18,219 nucleotides of DNA from Phycisphaeraceae bacterium (GCA_029260675.1 JAJDCV010000298.1:1-18219); one strand, 5' to 3'; shown: positions 5,738-14,570, counted from the first letter of the stretch. The notes: a model not told the origin generated them from the sequence alone. Numbers and translations: made by a program.

Positions 5738-7264
5738 ATGCCAGGACTGGACACAGCTAGCGGTACGAAGACGGTACAAAACCTTATCGGCGGGCAATGG
5801 CAAAACAGCGGCGCCACCCGGTTGGGTGATATTTACAACCCCTCGACCGGGCAGGTGATCGCCCGGGCCCCGATGAGTTCGGCCCAGGAGACGAATCAGG
5901 CGGTCCAGGCCGCTGCCGACGCCCTGCCGGGCTGGCGTGACACCCCGGTCGTCGAACGGGCACGGGTCATGTTCCGCTTCCGTGACCTGATGGCCCAACA
6001 CTTCGAAGAGCTCGCCGCCCTGGTCACACGCGAACACGGCAAGACGCTGCCGGAGTCCCGGGCCGAGGTCCAACGTGGCGTGGAGATGGCCGAGTTCGCC
6101 AGCGGCATCCCCAACATGATCAAGGGCGAGACGATGGCCAACATCGCCCGGGATGTGGACGCCGAAACCGTCCGTCACCCGGTGGGGGTTTGTGTCGGGA
6201 TCACGCCTTACAACTTCCCGTTCATGGTGCCGCTATGGATGTTCCCGATCGCCCTGACCTGCGGCAACACGTTCATCCTCAAGCCGTCGGAGAAGGTGCC
6301 GTTGTCGTCGATCCGCCTGGGCGAGCTGCTGGTTGAAGCCGGCTGCCCGGACGGCGTATTCAACATCGTCCACGGAGACAAGGAATCCGTCGACGCCCTG
6401 CTGACCCACCCCGAGGTGGCGGCGATTTCGTTCGTCGGTTCGACCAAGATCGCCAAGTACATCTACGAGGTCGGGACGCAGCACAACAAGCGGGTGCAGT
6501 CGGCCGGGGGCGCGAAGAACCACCTGATCATCATGCCCGACGCCGACGTGGAGTTGTCGGTCAAGGCGCTGGCGGCCTCGGCCTACGGGTGCGCGGGGCA
6601 GCGTTGCATGGCCGGCAGCGTCGCCGTCGCGGTTGGGAGTATCGCCGACCCATTGGTTGACCAGCTCAACGACTACGCCTCGGGGTTGAAGACCGGCCCG
6701 ACCGACGGGTGTGAGGCCGACATGGGCCCCCTGATCAACCCCGACGCGGTCAACCGGGTGGAGTCGTACCTGGACATCGCCAAAGGCGAGGGCGCGACGG
6801 TCAGGCTCGATGGGCGGCAGAGCGTATCCGGCGAGGGGTTCCTGGTCGGGCCCAGCATCATCGACCACGTGCAGCCTCAGATGCGTGTGGCCAAGGAAGA
6901 GATCTTCGGCCCGGTCCTCTCGGTGATCCGTGCCGACGACCTGGACGCCGCACTCGATCTGGGCAAGCAGTGTGAATATGGCAACGGGGCCTCGATCTTC
7001 ACCCACTCCGGCTACGCTGCCAGGCAATTCAAGCAGCATTTCAACGCCGGGATGATCGGGATCAATGTCGGCGTGCCCGCGCCGATGGCCTGGTTCCCCT
7101 TCACCGGGTGGAACGCATCCTTCTTCGGCGACCTGCACATCCAAGGCAACGAGGGTGTGCACTTCTACACCCGCCAGAAGACGACCCTCACACGCTGGTT
7201 CGCCCCCGAAGACACCTGCCACCACGATCCGGTCTGGAAAACCGGTGAGGGGAAGAGCGGCTAA
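5738..7264 (+). CDS. mmsA: CoA-acylating methylmalonate-/malonate-semialdehyde dehydrogenase
   Basis: A 508-residue aldehyde dehydrogenase that converts malonate semialdehyde to acetyl-CoA, or methylmalonate semialdehyde to propionyl-CoA, with NAD and CoA and loss of CO2. The catalytic Cys290 is in GQRCMAGS. Arg113 (EVQRGVEMAEF) and Arg289 sit where this subfamily binds the substrate carboxylate. The usual ALDH general base Glu is replaced by Asn261 (GGAKNH), as expected for the CoA-dependent branch. SFVGSTKIAKYIY (231-243) is part of the NAD-binding fold. ATG at 5738 has AAGGAAG about 6 nt upstream; in-frame starts at 5504 and 5696 lie in or before the promoter region. It is read divergently from the uracil operon and supplies the last step of the pathway. 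Valine degradation is an alternative setting for this enzyme. Confidence 0.92.
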   Translation: MPGLDTASGTKTVQNLIGGQWQNSGATRLGDIYNPSTGQVIARAPMSSAQETNQAVQAAADALPGWRDTPVVERARVMFRFRDLMAQHFEELAALVTREHGKTLPESRAEVQRGVEMAEFASGIPNMIKGETMANIARDVDAETVRHPVGVCVGITPYNFPFMVPLWMFPIALTCGNTFILKPSEKVPLSSIRLGELLVEAGCPDGVFNIVHGDKESVDALLTHPEVAAISFVGSTKIAKYIYEVGTQHNKRVQSAGGAKNHLIIMPDADVELSVKALAASAYGCAGQRCMAGSVAVAVGSIADPLVDQLNDYASGLKTGPTDGCEADMGPLINPDAVNRVESYLDIAKGEGATVRLDGRQSVSGEGFLVGPSIIDHVQPQMRVAKEEIFGPVLSVIRADDLDAALDLGKQCEYGNGASIFTHSGYAARQFKQHFNAGMIGINVGVPAPMAWFPFTGWNASFFGDLHIQGNEGVHFYTRQKTTLTRWFAPEDTCHHDPVWKTGEGKSG

Positions 7265-7280
7265 ATAACCGGCCGTGACG

Positions 7281-7309
7281 ATGACCTGACACCACGGGCG
7301 TGATATGAT
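7281..7309 (+). promoter_or_regulatory. Candidate promoter of the RND efflux operon
   Basis: ATGACC (7281-7286) and TATGAT (7304-7309) are exactly 17 bp apart, each close to the sigma-70 hexamer consensus. They lie 33 bp before the first ATG of the operon (7342) and just after mmsA. This is a by-eye match only. Confidence 0.4.
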
Positions 7310-7333
7310 CCGGGGACACCCCGCATCCGTGGT
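7291..7333 (+). other. Stem-loop in the mmsA / efflux operon gap
   Basis: ACCACGG (7291-7297) pairs with CCGTGGT (7327-7333). Inside it CGGGG (7311-7315) pairs with CCCCG (7319-7323) around an ACA loop. It overlaps the candidate -10 box and ends 8 bp before the ATG. It could weakly terminate mmsA transcripts or structure the leader; there is no T-run. Confidence 0.3.
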
Positions 7334-7341
7334 AACCAGAA

Positions 7342-8772
7342 ATGATCAAGAAGCTGTGGCAATGGGTGGTCTACCTGATCAAGGCCGTGATCGCCTTTGT
7401 AATCCGACATAGGGTGACCGTCACACGTGCCACGGTTGTGGTAGTGTTGCTGGTCGCCGCGCTGGTGATCTTCAAGATCCTCGCGTCGACGGGTCCGGTC
7501 GTGCCGTCGGTCGATCCGGACACCTTGCTGCAACGGGTCAACGTGTTCACCGCTGAACCCGTGTCCGTACGTCGTCAATGGACGGGGTACGGCACGGCCG
7601 AGGCGATCGATTCGGCCAACGTCCCCGCACGCGTCACCGCCACCGTAACCCGCATCCCCCCCGGGGTGTTGGAAGGCACAGCCGTCACCCAAGGCCAGAT
7701 CCTGGTCGAGTTGGACAACAACGACTTCGCGAATCATCTCAAGATCGCCCAGCAGAACCTGGCCGGGGCCCAGGCCCGGATGGCCGAGCTTGACACCCAG
7801 GAGAACTCGCTGACTCAGCGGCTGGAAGTCGAGGCCGACGACCTGGAACTGGCCCAGGACGAGTTGGGCCGGGTCCGGGGAATGTTTGAGAAGAGTGCCG
7901 CCAATCAGAAAGACGTCGACGCCGCGGAGCGCGCGGTGCTTTCGGTGCGTCGCAGCCGGCTGGTGGTCGAAGAGACACTGACAAACGTAACGCCCCGACG
8001 GGACCAGCTGCTCGCTGAGATCGCGGGGCTGACATCTTCGGTTGACATCGCTCAGAAAAACCTGGACCGCTGCTTTATCAAGAGCCCGATCGATGGGGTG
8101 ATCCAGTACGTCGACGTCGAGGTCGGCGAGAACCTCTCGCTGGGTCAGCGGGTGGCGCGCGTCGTCAACCTCGACCGGATCCAGACCCCGTTGAGCCTGT
8201 CCGCCAAGGCGAGGTCTCACATCGGTGTAGGCGACACGGTACGCCTGACCTCGACCGCGGACCCGGGGTTGACCTGGGAAGGCACCGTCACCCGGATCGC
8301 ACCGGAGGACGACCCGGCCACGCGCACCTTCGCGGCCTATGTCGAAGTGGTGTCCGCGCAGGCTTCATCGCGCACCGATCTGGCCAAACAAGCCAACCTG
8401 GCGCCGGGTGTGTTTGTCAGCGGTATCGTCCTGGAGAACGACGCCCGACCCCGGATCGTCGTGCCCCGGCGGTCGATCCGCACCGAACGGGTCATGCTCG
8501 TGCAAGACGACCTGATCCACAGCAGCCTGATCAGCGAAGACTACGCCTTCGAGGGGCCGCTGCCTGCGCTTGGGCTGCCGGATAAACAGTGGGCGGTGCT
8601 GACTGGCGGGATCGAAGCCGGCGAACTGGTCGTGCTTAACCCGACCCGTTCACTGAGCGACGGGCAACCGGTTCAGCCCGTGCCGTTGCAAGGCGACACG
8701 CTGGTTGACCAGGCCGCGTCGCTAGACGGTTCGGCCGCGGAAGATGATTCAAACGGGGGAGACACGCCGTGA
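7342..8772 (+). CDS. RND efflux membrane fusion protein (periplasmic adaptor 1)
   Basis: A 476-residue HlyD/AcrA-type adaptor that should link the RND pump to an outer-membrane channel. The N-terminus is an amphipathic stretch, then a membrane anchor (about 30-49). A lipoyl half-domain follows (about 92-130), then a long alpha-hairpin/coiled coil (about 131-240), the second lipoyl half with IKSPIDGVI (246-254), and beta-barrel and membrane-proximal domains to the end. The acidic Asp/Ser-rich C-terminal tail is probably disordered. No clear Shine-Dalgarno precedes the ATG at 7342, though this start gives the complete anchor. The stop overlaps the GTG start of the pump gene by 4 nt (GTGA), so the two are translationally coupled. 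Substrate unknown. Confidence 0.87.
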   Translation: MIKKLWQWVVYLIKAVIAFVIRHRVTVTRATVVVVLLVAALVIFKILASTGPVVPSVDPDTLLQRVNVFTAEPVSVRRQWTGYGTAEAIDSANVPARVTATVTRIPPGVLEGTAVTQGQILVELDNNDFANHLKIAQQNLAGAQARMAELDTQENSLTQRLEVEADDLELAQDELGRVRGMFEKSAANQKDVDAAERAVLSVRRSRLVVEETLTNVTPRRDQLLAEIAGLTSSVDIAQKNLDRCFIKSPIDGVIQYVDVEVGENLSLGQRVARVVNLDRIQTPLSLSAKARSHIGVGDTVRLTSTADPGLTWEGTVTRIAPEDDPATRTFAAYVEVVSAQASSRTDLAKQANLAPGVFVSGIVLENDARPRIVVPRRSIRTERVMLVQDDLIHSSLISEDYAFEGPLPALGLPDKQWAVLTGGIEAGELVVLNPTRSLSDGQPVQPVPLQGDTLVDQAASLDGSAAEDDSNGGDTP

Positions 8773-11700
8773 GCCTGGCACGTTTCGGGGTCCGCAAGCC
8801 GGTCCCGGTGAACCTGCTGATGATCACGATCCTGCTGGCGGGGCTGGTGTCGGGGATGTCACTTCGCCGAGAGTTCTTCCCGGAATCCGACCCGGATATG
8901 GCGACCATCCGCCTGCCCTATCCCGGCGTGACCCCGGATGAGTTGGAAGAAACCCTGGCGATCAAGGTCGAAGACAAGTTGATCGACCTGGACGAGATCA
9001 AGGAGATCCGCACGACCCTGACCGAGGGCGGCGGCGGGATCACGGTGGAGTTCCGAGAGGACGCCGACCCGGACGAGGCGCTCGACGAGATCGAACGTGC
9101 GATCGATGCCCTGACGGACCTGCCCGAAGAATCAGAGAAGATCCAGGTCCAGTTGATGGAGCACAAGCTCCCGGTGATCCGCGTCGCGTTGTATGGCGAC
9201 CTGGATGAGCAGGCGATGAAGCGCGCGATCCGGGGCGTGCGTGACGACCTGCGCGAACTGCCGGGGATGGGCGAGATCCTTATCGAGGGTGTGCGCGATT
9301 ACGAGATCAGGGTGGACGTACGATCGGGCGCGCTGCTGGAGCACGGGCTGAGCCTGCCAAGTGTTGCGGATACCGTCCGGCGGTGGATGACGGATATCCC
9401 AGGCGGGACCGTCCGCACCGGGACGGGCAACGTCAAGGTCCGCACCATGGGCGTGGAAGAGCGGGCCTCACGGATACGCGAGATCCTGCTGCGCTCCGAC
9501 ACGCAGGGCCGAAGCGTCAGGCTGGGGGATATCGCTGACGTTTCCGACTCGTTTGTGGACGAGCAGCTCTACTTCCGATTCAATGGCCAGCCCGGCGCAA
9601 ACCTGACGATCTTCAAGGTCGGTGAACAGGACATCGTGAAGATCGCGGAGATGGTCCGGGCCTACGTCGACGGGCAGAACGCCAAACCGTTCAAGCCCGC
9701 GTCGATCCCCGAGCGGCTGGCGGTGCGGTTCCCATCGATGAAGGACGGGCTCGGCGGGTTGGACCGCCTGGACGCGTGGGAAATGGGTGTGTCGACACAG
9801 AACCCGCTCCCGGCCGGCGCATCGCTGGTCACCAACACCGACCTCGCCCGGTTCGTCGAGGGTCGGCTCGACCTGTTGCTGCGCAACGCCAAGTACGGGG
9901 CGATCCTGGTCTTCGCCACGCTGCTGCTGTTCCTGAACTGGCGGGTGGCGATGTGGGTCGGCGTCGGGCTGGTCACCGCGATCATGGGGACGCTCGTGCT
10001 GATGTCCTGGCTGGACGTGACCCTGAACCTGCTGACGATGTTCGGGCTGATCGTGGTGCTGGGGCTGCTGGTCGACGATGCGATCGTGGTCGCGGAGAAC
10101 ATCCAGGCCCGGCACGATCGCGGCGAGCCGTCTTTGGAAGCGGCGGTCAGTGGGACGGACCAGGTCTCCTGGCCGGTCGTCGCGACGGTGATGACCAGTG
10201 TCGTCGCGTTCCTGCCGTTGACATTCATCAAAGGGCAGATCGGCGATTTGTTAGGCGCGCTGCCGATAGTCGTCGCCTGCGCGCTGATCATGAGCCTGAT
10301 CGAGTCGCTTCTGATCCTCCCGGGGCACATGGGCCACAGCCTCGCCAAGCGGGACAAGAGCAGGCCCGGCAAGGGTGTCAGCCTGGTGCGCCGGGCCGAG
10401 AAGTGGCGCGACCACATCGTGCTGGACCGGTTGATCCCCGCCTACGGGAAGATGATGGGCCTGCTGCTGCACTTCCGCTACATCGCGGCGGCGGGCGCCG
10501 CGTTCATGCTGATCGTGTCGCTTGGGATGGTCAAGGGCGGGCACGTCGGGTTCAACTTCCTGCCTACCAGCGACTCCGAGACATTGATCATCGATGTGAA
10601 CATGCCCATCGGCTTCCCGATCGAGCAGACGAACAAAATCGTCCAGCGGATCGAACAAGCCGCCATCAGCCAGGACGAGTTCAAGGGCATCGGCTCGGTC
10701 ATCGGGCAGCGGGCCAACGTCGACACCGGTGCGGCCGAGGCGTTCGCGCCGCACGTCGCGCAGATCTTTGTCGAGCTCAAACCCGTCGAGGAGCGGACCC
10801 GCGAGTCGTCCCGGGTCATCGAGTCGATCCGCCAGTCACTTCAAGGACAGGTCGATGAGGCCGAGCGGATCACGTATTCCGAGATCAACGGCGGACCCGG
10901 CGGCAAAGACATCACGATCCGTGTACGGGGTGAATCACCCGAGCGCCTGGAAGCCGCGATCCACGACCTGCGTGCCTGCCTCGCCGGATACGAAGGCGTA
11001 CACGACATCTCCGACAACAACGACGTCGGACAGGTCGAGCTGCAACACGACGTCAAGCCCGAGGGGATCGCCCTGGGATTCACCTCACAGGAAGTGGCCC
11101 GGCAGGTCCGGGGTTTCCTCTACGGGATCGACGCCCACGTCTTCGCATCGGACCAGGAAGACATTGATGTGCGTGTCCGCGCAGATGAAGACACGCGCCG
11201 AAGTCTCTTTGCGTTGCAGAACACCTGGCTGGTAAACCCCGCAGGGCTGGCGGTCCCGATGAACCAGGTCGCCGACTTCACCGAGAGCCTGACCTACGCG
11301 ACGATCCACCGCTTCAACCGCCAGCGCGCGATCACACTGGAGGCCAGCGTCGCCCCGGGGATAAGCCCGGAATCCATCGTCGGCAAACTCAACAGCCCCG
11401 TCACCGAAACAACCGGATGGCTAAGCCGGTTTGGCCTGGGCACGACCCGTGTCATCGGGCCCAGCCCGCTGGACAAGGTCCGGGCAAACTACCCCGATGT
11501 CATTATTGAAACGGCCGGCCGGCAGCAGCAGATGGCCGATGCCTTTTCGTCGCTGCCGCTTGGGTTCCTCGCCGCGTCCGTGATGATCTATGTCATCCTC
11601 GCCTGGCTGTTCTCAAGCTACTTCCAGCCACTGATGGTCATGCTCGTGATCCCGTTCTCGCTGGTCGGGGTGATCTGGGGCCACCTGCTGCTGGGCTACG

Positions 11701-12137
11701 ACCTGACGTTCCTGAGCCTGATCGGTTTCGTTGCGCTGTCGGGGATCGTGGTCAATGACTCTTTAATCCTGGTGGAGTTCTACAACAAGATGCGCCGGGA
11801 AGGCCGAGGTATCCGCGATGCGCTGATCGCCGCGGGCAAGGCCCGGCTGCGCGCGATCCTGCTGACGACTATCACCACGGTCCTGGGGCTGACCCCCCTG
11901 ATCCTAGAACGCTCTTTCCAGGCGAAGTTCCTGATCCCCATGGCGATCTCGATCGCGATGGGGCTGATCTCCGCGACTGTTTTGATCCTCATCGTCCTGC
12001 CGTGCGTGATGCTGATCTTTGATGATATCGCCGGCGTGCTGTATCACTTGTGGCACGGCGGGCCCCGCCCGATCGAACAACCCGCCGCCCAGCCCGTGAA
12101 CGCAGGAGCCGACCATGACACACCGGATACGGAATAA
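8769..12137 (+). CDS. RND efflux pump inner-membrane subunit, HAE1/AcrB-like
   Basis: A 1122-residue proton-driven transporter with two repeats of one TM helix, a large periplasmic loop and a TM bundle. The first TM is at about 15-32 with the family-like RREFFPESDP after it. TM4 holds GLLVDDAIVVAEN with Asp436-Asp437, matching AcrB Asp407/Asp408 of the proton relay. TM10 reads GIVVNDSLILVEF, so Asn996 stands where AcrB has Lys940; this variant is seen in other HAE1-like branches. The length is slightly above the usual 1020-1070. Translation starts at GTG within the adaptor stop. The last 23 nt overlap the second adaptor gene. The heavy-metal (CusA) branch is less likely because the relay is HAE1-like. 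Substrate not predictable. Confidence 0.92.
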   Translation: MSLARFGVRKPVPVNLLMITILLAGLVSGMSLRREFFPESDPDMATIRLPYPGVTPDELEETLAIKVEDKLIDLDEIKEIRTTLTEGGGGITVEFREDADPDEALDEIERAIDALTDLPEESEKIQVQLMEHKLPVIRVALYGDLDEQAMKRAIRGVRDDLRELPGMGEILIEGVRDYEIRVDVRSGALLEHGLSLPSVADTVRRWMTDIPGGTVRTGTGNVKVRTMGVEERASRIREILLRSDTQGRSVRLGDIADVSDSFVDEQLYFRFNGQPGANLTIFKVGEQDIVKIAEMVRAYVDGQNAKPFKPASIPERLAVRFPSMKDGLGGLDRLDAWEMGVSTQNPLPAGASLVTNTDLARFVEGRLDLLLRNAKYGAILVFATLLLFLNWRVAMWVGVGLVTAIMGTLVLMSWLDVTLNLLTMFGLIVVLGLLVDDAIVVAENIQARHDRGEPSLEAAVSGTDQVSWPVVATVMTSVVAFLPLTFIKGQIGDLLGALPIVVACALIMSLIESLLILPGHMGHSLAKRDKSRPGKGVSLVRRAEKWRDHIVLDRLIPAYGKMMGLLLHFRYIAAAGAAFMLIVSLGMVKGGHVGFNFLPTSDSETLIIDVNMPIGFPIEQTNKIVQRIEQAAISQDEFKGIGSVIGQRANVDTGAAEAFAPHVAQIFVELKPVEERTRESSRVIESIRQSLQGQVDEAERITYSEINGGPGGKDITIRVRGESPERLEAAIHDLRACLAGYEGVHDISDNNDVGQVELQHDVKPEGIALGFTSQEVARQVRGFLYGIDAHVFASDQEDIDVRVRADEDTRRSLFALQNTWLVNPAGLAVPMNQVADFTESLTYATIHRFNRQRAITLEASVAPGISPESIVGKLNSPVTETTGWLSRFGLGTTRVIGPSPLDKVRANYPDVIIETAGRQQQMADAFSSLPLGFLAASVMIYVILAWLFSSYFQPLMVMLVIPFSLVGVIWGHLLLGYDLTFLSLIGFVALSGIVVNDSLILVEFYNKMRREGRGIRDALIAAGKARLRAILLTTITTVLGLTPLILERSFQAKFLIPMAISIAMGLISATVLILIVLPCVMLIFDDIAGVLYHLWHGGPRPIEQPAAQPVNAGADHDTPDTE

Positions 12138-13002
12138 AACTATGAATAAGCAGTTCGCCGCCGCCTCGATGCTCGCCCTGACGATCCTGGCCGGCGCAGT
12201 CGCGCTGGCGCCTGCACAGAGCCCCGACAGCAACGGGACTGACGGCCCGGACCTGACGCGCTTCGAGGGGATCGCTTACCCCAGCAAACAGGTCATCCTC
12301 AATGCGCCGATCGACGGCAAGCTGGCGTCGATCCTGTTCGAGGAGGGTGACACGGTCAGTGAGGGCCATCTGCTCGCACAGATGAATGACACGGAGCAAC
12401 GGGTGGTGGTCGAGTCGGCCCGGCTTCAGAGCGAGAGTGTGGCCGAACTCAACCGTGCCCAGTTCGCGCTGGACGAGGCGGTGATCCTGCTGGAGCGTGC
12501 GACAGAAACTTTCGAGAAGGACGCCGCCAGCGAGTGGGAGGTCCGCCGGGCACAGCTACAGCGTGACCAGGCCGACGCCGACCTGCAGATCGCCCATGAC
12601 CGTAAGGCACTTGCCGCTGCGAACCTGGAGTTGGAGGAGGCGCGTCTGAACCGCCTGCGTGTGTTGGCCCCGTTTGACGGTGAGGTGATCGAGCGAAACG
12701 CCGAGCCGGGCGCGACCCTGACCCAATCCGACCCGGTCCTCGCGGTCGCCTCGCTGAGCCCGCTGGAAGCACACATCAACCTCCCGGTCAGTGTGTTCGA
12801 CCTGCTGAAGGTCGGCAGCGTCTACCAGCTCGACGCAGGCGACCCGATCAACGCCACCCTCCCCGGCAAGCTCAAGCACGTCTACCGCATCATCGACACC
12901 GCCAGCGAAACCGTCCGTTGCGTGTTCACAATCGACAACCCCAAAGCGGAATTGATCGCGGGTTTCCCCGTCCGGCTGCACAACCTGGAACCTAGCGAGT
13001 AG
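12115..13002 (+). CDS. Second HlyD-family periplasmic adaptor, secreted
   Basis: A 295-residue adaptor with a signal peptide: basic start, hydrophobic core about 16-32, likely cleavage after ALAPAQ near 35. The lipoyl half-domain with APIDGKLASILFEEGD (64-79) leads into an alpha-hairpin (about 92-180), then LAPFDGEVIERNAEPG (184-199) and a short beta-barrel. It lacks the long membrane-proximal domain of adaptor 1. ATG at 12115 has AGGAG 6 nt upstream, inside the pump gene, giving a 23-nt overlap. An ATG at 12142 would give a cleaner signal peptide but a weaker ribosome site. Being coupled to the pump, it is probably a second adaptor of the same machine. Its end overlaps the convergent sigma-factor gene by 11 bp. 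Confidence 0.85.
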   Translation: MTHRIRNKTMNKQFAAASMLALTILAGAVALAPAQSPDSNGTDGPDLTRFEGIAYPSKQVILNAPIDGKLASILFEEGDTVSEGHLLAQMNDTEQRVVVESARLQSESVAELNRAQFALDEAVILLERATETFEKDAASEWEVRRAQLQRDQADADLQIAHDRKALAAANLELEEARLNRLRVLAPFDGEVIERNAEPGATLTQSDPVLAVASLSPLEAHINLPVSVFDLLKVGSVYQLDAGDPINATLPGKLKHVYRIIDTASETVRCVFTIDNPKAELIAGFPVRLHNLEPSE

Positions 13003-14434
13003 CGTTACGGCTTGGTCCCGTACCCAGCTTGATCACGGTCAAGACGACGATGAAGGCAGAGATCATGAGCATGTTCACGGCCCAGAACGGCAGATCGGTT
13101 CTTACCTGTGCGATCGAACGGCCGTTCATGTGAGCGATCCAGGCGTGCAGGCGTGTGTTCAAAACCACCGCCGTGACCACCGCGATGGCGGCGGCGACGC
13201 TGTAGATGACCGGGCCGGCCGCGCCAGGACCGCGCCGCTTGAGTGTGCGTGCGCCGATGACAAACGTCGCAAGCGCCGACACTGAAATCAGGCCTGCCGA
13301 CAGCCAATCCCCTACCTGCACCGCCAGCATGACCATCCAAGCCATCGATCCGAGCACCGCGCCGCCCAGCCCGCAGTAGATACCCGTCGGCGTGGACCAG
13401 GCCCGGGGGATCCGGGTGCTGCGATCGGGCAAGCCCTGCTCACGCCGGATCGCGCGCTGCCGTCGATTGCCCCAGACCACCACCGGGATAAGCAGCCCGA
13501 CATAGATCAACAGCATCGCGGCCTCAACCGCGATGAACGCCTTGGGTTCCAGGCGTTCCCGCAGCAGCATGGAAGCCACCGCCAGGGCAGCCAGGAATAA
13601 ACAGACCATCAGCCAGACGACCACCGCGTAACGGACCATGAACCTCCGCTCCGTGGCGGTGTCCGTGTTCTTGATACTCAGCCAGGTCCCGAACAGACCA
13701 CCGAGCAGGCCGATGACCGGACCGATCAATACGCCGAGTGAAAACAGCGAGCCGGCCGACTTGACCGCGGCGCTCCCACCCACCGCGGCGGTGGCAACCT
13801 TAGGTGTTAACGCCGGGAGCGCCGCCATCACCGCGACCGTAAAGGCGGGCGACGGCCGTGTCTGCCGCAGACCGCGCTCGACCAGGTCGGCAACCTCACG
13901 CCTGACCATGGCTCTTGCGCGTGACAGGCGCTGCCGGACCGCCGATTCACTGATCCCCAAGACTCCCGACAGCTCGGCTGCCTCCACCTGCTCGCGATAG
14001 TGCAGGACCAGCACCTCCCGGTAGTCGATGGGGATCGACTCGATGGCCCGCCAGACCAGCGCCGTCTCATCTTCCCGCTCCAGGCGGTCTCCGGGCCCGG
14101 GTTCGTCCAAGGACGCGGGCACCGCATCGACCAGAGCCACCGCCTGCCGATCCACGTCCGTGCGTTTGCGCCGCAGCCAGTCACGCACACGGTTCCGCGC
14201 GATCGCACAGAGCCAGCCGGCCAGTTTTTCGGGTTCACGTATGCTCCCGATCTTTCGCCAGGCCTGGAGGAACGTGTCCTGTGCCAGGTCCTCGCTGATC
14301 GGGATGTCCCCGGTGGCGTTGTAGGTGATGCTGGTGACCAACCCCTGGAAGCGCCGCACCACCTGGCGGAACGCGTCACGCTGCCCGATCCGGCAGGCCC
14401 GGCAGAGTTCGACATCGCTGATGAGTTGTGTCAT
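12992..14434 (-). CDS. ECF sigma factor fused to a multi-pass membrane domain
   Basis: A 480-residue protein. Residues 1-190 are an ECF sigma-70 factor. Region 2 (about 20-90) includes DLAQDTFLQAW and GWLCAIARNRVRDWLRRKR. Region 4 (about 123-177) includes IPIDYREVLVLHYREQ and the helix-turn-helix GISESAVRQRLSRAR. After a small-residue linker (195-225) come about seven hydrophobic spans (near 229-254, 266-290, 298-320, 352-373, 378-397, 407-426, 450-470). The factor is therefore probably membrane-tethered and may be controlled in cis, with no separate anti-sigma gene beside it. ATG at 14434 has AGGAG 8 nt upstream. It follows the SecA-like gene by 136 bp on the same strand. The target regulon is unknown; neighbouring export genes are the natural guess. 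Confidence 0.88.
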   Translation of the reverse strand: MTQLISDVELCRACRIGQRDAFRQVVRRFQGLVTSITYNATGDIPISEDLAQDTFLQAWRKIGSIREPEKLAGWLCAIARNRVRDWLRRKRTDVDRQAVALVDAVPASLDEPGPGDRLEREDETALVWRAIESIPIDYREVLVLHYREQVEAAELSGVLGISESAVRQRLSRARAMVRREVADLVERGLRQTRPSPAFTVAVMAALPALTPKVATAAVGGSAAVKSAGSLFSLGVLIGPVIGLLGGLFGTWLSIKNTDTATERRFMVRYAVVVWLMVCLFLAALAVASMLLRERLEPKAFIAVEAAMLLIYVGLLIPVVVWGNRRQRAIRREQGLPDRSTRIPRAWSTPTGIYCGLGGAVLGSMAWMVMLAVQVGDWLSAGLISVSALATFVIGARTLKRRGPGAAGPVIYSVAAAIAVVTAVVLNTRLHAWIAHMNGRSIAQVRTDLPFWAVNMLMISAFIVVLTVIKLGTGPSRNATR

Positions 14435-14570
14435 GGCTCGGTCTCCTGATGGCGTCTAATAAACCAGACGCAGGAACCGACCGGCTGTGACAGAAAATCA
14501 CAACCGGGCCCGGCGATCCAGCCGGCAGGCTGACCACCCGTGATAAGTTTAACCGTGAAATGGTGTTGGG
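14435..14570 (-). promoter_or_regulatory. Gap before the sigma-factor gene with a dyad and a small hairpin
   Basis: GG-TGTGA (14483-14490, one unpaired C) and TCACA-CC (14498-14505, one unpaired A) form an inverted repeat around a 7-nt centre. It would lie upstream of the sigma start (14434) and could be an operator. A hairpin, CAGCC-GGCA-GGCTG (14519-14532), lies nearer the SecA-like stop and lacks a T-run. I could not assign -35/-10 boxes with confidence. Confidence 0.35.

Noticed and set aside
6233..8220. Two long minus-strand frames (6233-7225 and 7261-8220) opposite mmsA and the first adaptor
   Set aside because: Both are shadows of clearly recognisable plus-strand genes and show no motifs or ribosome sites.
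14473..14500. GGAAC on the plus strand as an ECF-type -35 box
   Set aside because: It points away from the sigma gene, no good -10 follows at the right spacing, and no plus-strand gene lies downstream.
14486..14502. TGTGA...TCACA as a CRP site
   Set aside because: The centre is 7 nt rather than 6 and no Crp-family gene is present; recorded only as an unassigned dyad.
14435..14570. The SecA-like gene as a frameshifted full-length secA
   Set aside because: Only 136 bp separate it from the next gene and no wing or zinc-tail coding is visible in any frame there.
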